A stretch of 64,000 nt of DNA from Ustilaginoidea virens. Lineage: Eukaryota; Ascomycota; Sordariomycetes; Hypocreales; Clavicipitaceae. The position numbers were made by a program, and so were the translations under genes. Of this stretch, positions 57,801 through 64,000 are shown piece by piece. The stretch spans positions 6,014,001-6,078,000 of the forward strand of contig NC_057316.1 in assembly GCF_000687475.1 (NCBI RefSeq), written 5' to 3'. Numbering within the stretch: the stretch's first letter is position 1; each line of letters starts with the position of its first letter. The notes below the pieces were generated by a model. That model was not told where the DNA came from. It was given only the letters and a program-made list of their open reading frames with translations, and ran no database searches.

Positions 57801-60739
57801 ATGTGGGTAATACTTTCGATGATATTGCGGTTAATATTATTATAACTAGCCTATTAAAGCAATTTGGTAAGCCTATTGATGGAAGGGTGCCCGAATCGAC
57901 GATATAGTTAATAGATCTCCTATAACGATAGATGGAAGGCTGTAGTATCCGTGGCATTAAGAGTCCACTATAGATATCCCTATTTCCTAATAATAGGGAC
58001 CTTGGTATCCCCTTGGATTAATAGGTTGTCAATATTATTAAGCTTTACGCCTATCCTATTTATATCCGTAATAGAATATAGAAAGGGGGTGCCGCTATTA
58101 AAGATGTGGAAGGGGATATTACTGAATATCGTCGGAATATTTAATATGCCGGAAGATGTAGCAGAGCTAGTGCCGAAGTTCACCGTATGCTTTTTATTAA
58201 TCGCCTCGATAATTAGGATCTTTATTAACCTTATTAGGGCCTTTACTTAACCTAGGCCTACTGTTAATAGGCCGGAGGCGCCGGTATCTAGTAGGATTCT
58301 GCGGAAGGTATAGTCGCTATAGCGTTCTTCTTCTAGAAAGGCAGAATTATAATTCGGTGAGGGCATTCGGAAGGGGTCAATTTGTAAAAAGGCGTATCGG
58401 CATAATTCATCTTGTAGGGCCTATAATATCTTAATAAATAATAACGGTTCTACTTACGTAGGGGCTTGGAAATACTGAGTGGCTATGATTTACGGTATGG
58501 CAGTATTCTCTGCATCCTATTGTGTATCCCCTGCCATTATTACCTCGATATTACTAATAATATTATTAAGGTTAGCCTCTGCTTCTTCTTCGAGGCCTTA
58601 GGGGCCGGGCTCTTTATATTCCTATAAGAAAATATAGAATTTCTTATCATTAGGGGCAATACAATAGGATCGGTTCTTTATCTATCGGTCCTTTAATTCT
58701 TATTGCTCTTTGGTAGAATAGTTAGATAACTAATACCCTATTTTGTTACAAATAAAGCAATATCTTTAATAGGGTCTATTTGGAAGGGCATGATTCTATT
58801 ATTGAAAGCAGCGTTAAAGGGGTCCGTATCGTTGGGGGCATTGATACCGGTTATAAGATTGACCATATCTACGGTCTATAAATAGCGTTATATTGTCATC
58901 AATATCGTTAGTATCGTGATGTTATTATTGAAGGAAATAATGCTGTTGATTTGTATGGGTTAACTTATAAATAGAAAGTGATCGCTATAGGTTAGCGGCG
59001 AGGCCTTCGAATATAGGGGCATATCGATATAGCGCCTGGCTGCACTTAGGGGTATCCCTTATAGCGTTAAGCACTTGCCGATGAAGCTTAGTATCAGCTA
59101 TAAAGGGGGGAAAAAGACCATAATATAGGCGTTAAAGTTCCTCTAATAGGATATTAAGGCATTCTAACTTTGATTTATCGGGATATTTTGCGATAGTTGA
59201 TTGGAGCGTTATTCTATTCCAATAGTGTAAATAGAATTATTTTATACTCTTATTTTCGAAATGGCTCTTAATTTTGCGGACTATATCGTTAAAAGTGAGG
59301 GTATCGCGAATACGTTCAATATTATTAAAGTAATAGGTCTTAGCATCGCCGATAAGTATAATTTAGAAGGCTCTAGCGAATGCATTATTGGGTAATCCTA
59401 ATAGGCGGCATTTGCTCTTAAAAGAGATAACTTTTGGTATAATAAAATCATTTATTTTGCCGCTATATCTATCCTTTGTGCGATAGCTGTATAAGAGGTC
59501 AGATATCTTCTTCGATATATTATTAAACCCGGCCTTTGCATAGGCTCTTCGGGTATAGTCTTTTTAGTGGTATTATTATTCTAGAGGGTATTCCGGAACG
59601 GCTTATCGGTAGCCTTGCGGTAGGCTGGTGGGAGCTCTAGCTAGGTTATCTTATAACTCGGGTCGGTCTAGGTTTACTGGTCCTCCTATCAAAACGGTCC
59701 GTTCATCGGCCTAGGTAGGGCGATATTGACGGGAAGGGCTGGGTGCCGTGCCTATTTTTGGCATTATCGGATGAGGCGTTTGGGCCTGATATCTAGTATT
59801 ACGGGCGGTGGTGGCGTTGGCTTAGAGGGTATTATTGGGGTCCTTTATAGAAGGAAGCACATCATCGGGGCCTATGACCCGACCTCTATTGGGCATGCTA
59901 TAACCTCGAGGGGCATTAAAATAGCCGCCTCGGCTAGCCTAGCTAGGGGTATAACCCTTAGGGTATAGTATTTGATCGGTCGGGCTATAGTCTTCGTCGG
60001 CTGTTATATATTGTTATTGATGGTGCCGGGAGCTTTCCCCTGTTTCGAATAGCGGCCTATTGTAAATAGGCGTCTTCCTTTTGGGTTATTAAGACCGGCC
60101 CCTTTCTTCTTCAATAGGGGCGTAAGGCTTCTTCGATATAGAAGGGGGGATGATAGGTTGTTATAATTATAATCGTGCCACCCTTAGTGTTGCGAAGTCC
60201 CTTAATATTAAGGCTTATAAGGATCTTCTTGAGGGCCTTACTGTGGTAGGTGCTCGTGATAAATTCCATAAGCCTATGACTTCCTCGTCGAAATTGCCGA
60301 TAGGTACTAATGCTTCTCTATAAGGGTTGAGGCGTGACCGGAATATCTTACGGCCTAATTAACGTTTAATCTCTTCTTAAGGCCATTCAGGGTTCTATTA
60401 TTATTAAAGGCATTCCATTAAGGTAGGTATTATAATAGAGCCTGATGCTCCAATATATACGCCGTGATCCCGTAGGTATATACGGAATTCGCGTAGGAAT
60501 GGTAGATTAACGCAGTTGAATAGTTATTCATCTCATTCACTATAATCGTTATAGAATAGTTCCTATAGGTCATCGTTAATTATACGGTCTTTCTTATAGG
60601 TATAGATTAGGAAGGCCAGGCGGTTGTATAATGCCACAGTAGTGGCATTAGGGGTAATTGGCTCTATCGTAGTAGCCTAATTGTCATTAAGTAAGGGGGC
60701 AAATCGTTATAGCCTTTCGGGTAGTGCCAGTTGTGATAT
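54884..60739 (-). pseudogene. Copia-3d gag-pol polyprotein
   Basis: One frame of 1952 codons, stop TAA at 54884-54886 where sisters have TGA. The likely start is ATA at 60737-60739 (mutated ATG) before SQLALPERL. Gag is divergent from the other Copia-3 copies and lacks the 12-bp repeat. Zinc-knuckle remnant FICNK near 58750. Protease LDTGASGLL near 58290, Asp kept. Integrase about 57900-57100. An Ala/Thr/Ile-rich spacer reads open at 56543-56812. RT block LLYRIAKVGTHWWAI near 56070; active site QTND, so the first catalytic Asp is lost (about 55862-55873). RNase H at 55052-55366 is open. Decayed by TAA/TAG stops. Confidence 0.88.
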
Positions 60740-61248
60740 TAATGATCGTGATCGTGCTATAGTATTGAAGGGAGGGGGGGATATATTGCAAGGAGTGCAA
60801 TATTCACTCTTGCAAGGAGTGCAAGATTCGTGCCTCACAAGGTTATTATAAGGAATATAAGAGGGCTTTTACCAGTAGGGGTAAAAAAGAGAAAAGAAGG
60901 GGTTAGTTAGCAAGATAACCGTTTAATGGAATAGGTTATTTGCCTCCTATAGTAAGCAGGTGACCATTCAACGGAATAGGTCAGCCGCCTCCTATATACT
61001 AAGGGTATCTTTAAAGATCGTAATAGTTAGTATATTTTCTTCCTTCGTGATAGACGGAGGTAGAAGAGGTCTATATTGTTCTTCTAATTAGTTGGCAGTA
61101 TAACCATTCAACGGAATGGGTTATCTGCCTTCCTGATTAGTACGATTTGCAATAGAAATCGTCTCTTCGAGAGTAATCTTACTAATCTATAATACACCAT
61201 TCTTTGCGGGATATAATCCTATAAGTAGTGGTTATCACTACTGATCAG
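60740..61248 (-). other. Copia-3d leader with three direct repeats
   Basis: 509 bp without a gene. Three copies of an approximately 34-bp unit (core accattcaacggaat) start near 60917, 60961 and 61101. A gcaaggagtgcaa pair lies at 60788-60828. Next to the LTR it reads ctgatcag on the minus strand, shared with the other Copia-3 leaders. Confidence 0.65.
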
Positions 61249-61589
61249 TATTAATATAAACTCGGGGTACCCAGTTATACGTAGGGTCGCGCGCGTGGTA
61301 TTAAGTACCATAAGGTCACCAAGTAAAGGATTTATTGACTTTACTAATAACTAAATATCTAAAAGGAAAGAAAGGAAGCAAAAGAGGGTAATTACACAAT
61401 ATGGCCTTTTTGTGCGTATGCCGTTGTCACGTGCATCGGCGCAGTCGGGCCGGGCTGCCCGCGTGCCCTACCGGGCTCAGGGGTAAAGGGGCAAAAGGGG
61501 CTAAAGTGGCCACATCGTGCGCATCGGGTGTGCGCGGCACATCCGTCGCAATATGCCCAATTGGGCACCTTGCGACAGCAATTCCGACA
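61249..61589 (-). repeat. Copia-3d 5' LTR (341 bp)
   Basis: Partner of 54243-54583, followed by ttacg (61590-61594). Confidence 0.93.
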
Positions 61590-61594
61590 TTACG

Positions 61595-62916
61595 GCCTAT
61601 TCCTTTGGATACGTGATATCACGCAGGCTTATATATAATCTTCTATAACTCTCAATCGTTCAATTATCGCTAAGCTACCTAAGCAAATAGCGCATTAATA
61701 CCCCGATAATACGATCATGGAAGTAGTAAAGCCACTATACGGAATAGCTAAAGCAGGCACCCACTAGTAGGCAACATACTTCTGGCACTATCGCAAGAAG
61801 TTAGGCATAACTATATCAACCTATAACCCCTATTTGCTAATATCCGCCGGTAATGACGATACTAACCGCACTAGCAATACTGACCGTACTAATGTTCTTG
61901 ACCGCGATACTACTATATGCTTCGGTATCGTGGGTATATAGACTAACGATACCCTCGGCTTAAGTAACGATGCCTTCTTCCAACGGGAGGAATTAGAGCT
62001 CACTAAGGCAGGCTTCAACGCCAAGCCCAAAATAAGGCTATCGCCAACTATGCCCCTAATATTCAACGGATGCATACTAACGGCTGACAATAACGGTATG
62101 ACCTTATGCTAAAAAGGGCAAAGTAAGAAGATCACAACTATCGACAAAAATGCGCCTATAGCCTAGCGTAATTATATCGAATAATACGCTCGTGGCGCTT
62201 ACGTGGCTACGGTCTGCCAGCCCGAGGCCTCCTTTAACCTATCTATCGCAGCATAACACTAGCAACCTAACCCTAAAGATATCGCGAGGTTGAATAAGCG
62301 CCTTCAATGGCAGCGCGATAACTAGGATCGTAGCTTACGGTACATCAATTTGGCCCTTACCACAGCTAAGATCTTTATATTTATTGACGGATCCTTTGCC
62401 AATAATAAAGATTTAAGCTCCTAGATTGGTTACGTGATTATGCTAGGGAATGAGGTAGATACTGCGAATAATGCCTTCCAGCTGACCGGTAACATCATTA
62501 CTTATAGCTCTACAAAAAGTAAGCGGGTAACGCATAGCGCACTCGCTTTAGAGCTGTATAGTATGGTGCAAGGGGTCGATATTGCATACGCGATAGGCAC
62601 GACCCTCAATATAATTACTAGCAGGCTAGGATTGCCGAAGATCCCTACGGTTATATATACGGATTCGTTTTCGCTATACGAATGCCTTATTAAGCTAGGT
62701 ACTACCAAGGAAAAGAGGCTTATAATAGATATTATAGCCCTGCGATAGTTATATGAGCGCCGGGAGATTTATAAGATCCGTTAGATCAATAGGAATAATA
62801 ATCTCGCCGATGTAATAACTAAAGGAACGCCTAATAAAGCCCTTAAGACCTTTATCGACTGAAATCAGGCTATTATATGTATAGAGGGGTAGGTAAAGAG
62901 GCCGGTCAATATCTGA
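61595..62916 (+). pseudogene. Copia-3e pol, part 2: end of RT and RNase H
   Basis: Continues 49676-54242 in frame. RT block near 61740 (GIAKAGTH-type). The active site reads QTND: act aac gat at 61942-61950, where Copia-3a has act gat gat. RNase H runs from about 62370, with IDGSFANN, SALALELYSMVQG and YTDSFSLYECL, all acidic residues kept in an open run of 104 codons (62434-62748). Stop TGA at 62914-62916. The 3' untranslated part at 62917-63207 has no gene. Confidence 0.9.
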
Positions 62917-63165
62917 CTGCGTTTGGAAGGTATTGGTGATATTATAGGTGGCAAATATGTGGATTTTCCTATGTTCAATATTGTATTGTTTTACTGCGTT
63001 TACTACTGCCCCTTTTTGCCCCTTTATTTTAGCTACGATATTCAACATACCGGCTATACGGTATGAGCCTGTACAAGCCGGCCGCGCGGCGCGACGGCGT
63101 TATCGGCGGCACAACCTGCCGAGACCGCGCCGCACTTTTCTTTCTATATGTGCGCCTTATATCCC

Positions 63166-63220
63166 AGCGATTCCAATATTTGCTTCTATAAAAAGAGAAG
63201 CTGCTAGTATCGGAATCGCT
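63166..63220 (+). other. Nested hairpin at the internal/3' LTR junction of Copia-3e
   Basis: Outer arms agcgattccaa (63166-63176) and tcggaatcgct (63210-63220), inner gcttct/agaagc. Same layout as 45049-45103. Confidence 0.68.
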
Positions 63221-63550
63221 GTCGTAAGGTGCCCAATTAGGCACATTGCGACGGATATACCGCGTACACCCGATGCGCACGATATAGCCACTTTAGCCCC
63301 TTTTGCCCCTTTACCCCTAAGCCCGGTAGGGCACGCGGGCAGCCCGGCCCGACTGCGCCGATGCACGTGACAACGGCACGCACAAAAAGGCCATATCGTG
63401 TAATTCCTCTTTTACTTCCTTTCTTCCCTCTTAGTTAGTCATAGTTATAATCAAAGAAGTAATTATACCTTTGACCGGTGACCTCACGGTACTTGATACC
63501 ACGCGCGCAACCCTACGTACAACTGGGTACCCCTTGATGTGACACCAACA
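63208..63550 (+). repeat. Copia-3e 3' LTR (343 bp)
   Basis: Partner of 48841-49183. Ends gtgacaccaaca, followed by tagtg. Confidence 0.94.
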
Positions 63551-63863
63551 TAGTGGACTAACCACTACACTAGTAGACTAGCCACCACACTAGTAGACTA
63601 GCTACCACACTAATAGGCCGCCACCACGCTAGTGGGCCACCACGCTAATTTAGCAATGCCACACCTTTTTAACAAGGCCTACTTTAAGGCCTACCTTACT
63701 TGATATACAGTAAATAATCCACTGAAAATCCTTAAGGTAAAAGGCAAAGGCCTAAGGTTGGTAGGACTACCGTAAGTCCAAGAGGCGGTATAAGGGCCAG
63801 AAGGTCAGTAAGCCAGTAGGGCATTAGACCAGCAGTCTAGTAGGCTACTATAGGATTTTAACA
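63551..63863 (-). repeat. Copia-1 LTR fragment (1d), right piece
   Basis: Continuation of 48634-48840 after Copia-3e. Ends gattttaaca at 63863. Confidence 0.9.
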
Positions 63864-63969
63864 ACCCTACTTAGGTTATCTTTTCTAACGAGACTTCTAT
63901 AGCCAACCAAGTACTAAATATACCAATATAGATATTCCGGAAGCCTCACAAACGATTTAATAAGGGTCT
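63864..63969. other. Unassigned 106 bp between two Copia-1 LTRs
   Basis: No coding frame, repeat or homology to the other elements was seen. It may be old host sequence or a remnant of another element. It is the only stretch of the window not attributed to a retrotransposon. Confidence 0.5.
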
Positions 63970-64000
63970 TATTGCAATTCTAAAGGTCACTATAAAAGCA
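63970..64000 (-). repeat. Start of another Copia-1 LTR, cut by the window edge
   Basis: Begins tattgcaattct..aggtcactataaaagca, matching the first 31 bases of 21536 and 28117. Orientation as in Copia-1b. Confidence 0.85.

Larger units (their letters stand above)
54243..61589 (-). mobile_element. Copia-3d: full-length element inside Copia-3e
   Basis: Complete element of 7347 bp, minus orientation, 341-bp LTRs and TSD ttacg. LTR inner ends (tgttgatataaactcgggg) and Gag differ clearly from Copia-3a/b/e, so it is a separate subfamily. RT to RNase H is much closer. Confidence 0.95.
48841..63550 (+). mobile_element. Copia-3e, interrupted by Copia-3d
   Basis: Copia-3 element in plus orientation, 343-bp LTRs and TSD tagtg, inserted in a Copia-1 LTR. 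Copia-3d (54243-61589) lies in its pol in the opposite orientation. Without it the element is about 7.36 kb. Confidence 0.95.

Noticed and set aside
57951..58250. 99-codon plus-strand frame
   Set aside because: Antisense shadow of the Copia-3d protease/integrase region. The sister copies show the coding strand is minus here.

Overview
The window is a block of nested LTR retrotransposons from what is most likely a filamentous ascomycete. The evidence is fungal-type Ty1/Copia and Ty3/Gypsy chromovirus polyproteins, together with the pervasive C-to-T change at CpA (and G-to-A at TpG) that repeat-induced point mutation (RIP) leaves. I see no host gene, tRNA, rRNA or CRISPR array. At most about 106 bp (63864-63969) is not assignable to an element.

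Five families are present. Copia-1 has LTRs of about 735-744 bp that carry a minisatellite. Copia-2 has 694-bp LTRs and is related to Copia-1 in coding sequence. Copia-3 has 341-343-bp GC-rich LTRs, a different RT lineage and a QTDD active site. Gypsy A/B is one family with LTRs of about 252 bp. Gypsy C has 242-bp LTRs, a C-terminal chromodomain and an extra antisense reading frame. Matching 5-bp target-site duplications (TSDs) let the nest be unpacked. The oldest visible layer is Copia-1 LTR sequence at the right (47997-48840, 63551-63863, 63970-64000).

Gypsy B (minus; 14594-18053 plus 47584-47996) sits in that LTR. Gypsy A (minus; 3764-5245 plus 12710-14593, running off the left edge) sits in Gypsy B. 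Gypsy C (plus, 18054-47583, TSD cttct) also sits in Gypsy B. Copia-1a (plus, 1-3763) and Copia-2 (minus, 5246-12709, TSD atagt) sit in Gypsy A. Copia-1b (minus, 21536-28860, TSD attat) and Copia-3a (plus, 30560-45431, TSD ataat) sit in Gypsy C. Copia-3b (minus, 32272-39753, TSD agcta) sits in Copia-3a. Further right, Copia-3e (plus, 48841-63550, TSD tagtg) sits in a Copia-1 LTR and carries Copia-3d (minus, 54243-61589, TSD ttacg).

The genes are gag-pol polyproteins (Gag, protease, integrase, reverse transcriptase, RNase H; Gypsy order PR-RT-RH-INT-chromodomain). Every copy is broken by in-frame TAA/TAG stops, yet each Copia frame stays in register from start to stop. Decay has therefore been by substitution, not indel. 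Stops fall at both Gln and Trp positions, as RIP predicts. Copia-1b is the least damaged. The item most worth following is the roughly 420-codon antisense frame between the chromodomain and the 3' LTR of Gypsy C. Coordinates of LTRs and TSDs were read by eye from the sequence. Family names here are local labels.
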